A stretch of DNA of 6,471 bases, from contig CALZDK010000110.1 in NCBI GenBank assembly GCA_945637645.1, positions 1 to 6,471 of the forward strand, read 5' to 3'. Source of the DNA: an uncultured Prevotella sp. Its GTDB lineage: Bacteria > Bacteroidota > Bacteroidia > Bacteroidales > Bacteroidaceae. Below, in pieces: positions 6,408 to 6,471 of the stretch (its first letter is position 1; every line of letters starts with the position of its first letter). The translations under genes and the position numbers were made by a program. The notes below the pieces were generated by a model. The model searched no databases, was not told where the DNA came from, and was given only the letters and a program-made list of their open reading frames with translations.

Positions 6408-6471
6408 ATGAATCAATACGAAACCGTTTTCATTTTAACTCCCGTTTTGTCTGATGAACAGATGAAGGAAA
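6408..6471 (+). CDS. rpsF: 30S ribosomal protein bS6, N-terminal fragment
   Basis: The 21 visible residues (MNQYETVFILTPVLSDEQMKE) match the start of bS6, the small-subunit protein that pairs with bS18 on the platform. The gene runs out of the window. In Bacteroidales it usually heads an rpsF-rpsR-rplI operon, which would lie downstream. The start codon follows an A/T-rich leader with no Shine-Dalgarno motif. From published work as I recall it, bS6 together with bS18 and bS21 helps mask the anti-Shine-Dalgarno tail in Bacteroidetes ribosomes, in line with the lack of such motifs at most starts here. Confidence 0.9.
   Translation, partial: MNQYETVFILTPVLSDEQMKE

Overview
The window looks like chromosomal DNA from a Bacteroidales bacterium, most likely Prevotella or a close relative. 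Three things suggest this. The proteins are Bacteroides-type (a second EF-G, an RprX/RprY-like two-component pair and bS6). The promoters have the Bacteroidetes form TTTG-N20-TAnnTTTG. Most start codons follow A/T-rich leaders without a Shine-Dalgarno sequence. The genus is inferred from protein style, not proven.

Layout, left to right. Bases 1-2117 hold an EF-G paralog missing only its first residues; its G domain lacks the catalytic histidine. A strong hairpin plus T-run (2153-2187) follows. Bases 2202-3773 encode a short ComEC/Rec2-type membrane protein without the C-terminal metallo-hydrolase domain. A perfect TAACTTTG box lies five bases before the start of a sensor histidine kinase (3818-5377). 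An OmpR-family response regulator (5419-6117) follows in the same operon. The last 350 bases are dense. A 56-residue, two-helix membrane protein gene runs on the minus strand (6114-6284), overlapping the regulator's stop codon by four bases. The intrinsic terminator of the regulator operon (6171-6203) sits inside that minus-strand gene. Two complete divergent promoters interlock at 6314-6362, one for the small gene and one for rpsF, whose first 21 codons close the window (6408-6471).

Functionally, the window pairs translation genes (EF-G paralog, bS6) with DNA uptake (ComEC) and envelope or stress signalling (RprX/RprY-like). They appear to be separate transcription units, not one pathway. 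No mobile element, CRISPR array, tRNA or rRNA is visible. The points most worth a second look are the compact minus-strand gene with its embedded opposite-strand terminator, the interlocked promoters, the probably leaderless kinase mRNA, and the degenerate GTPase site of the EF-G paralog.
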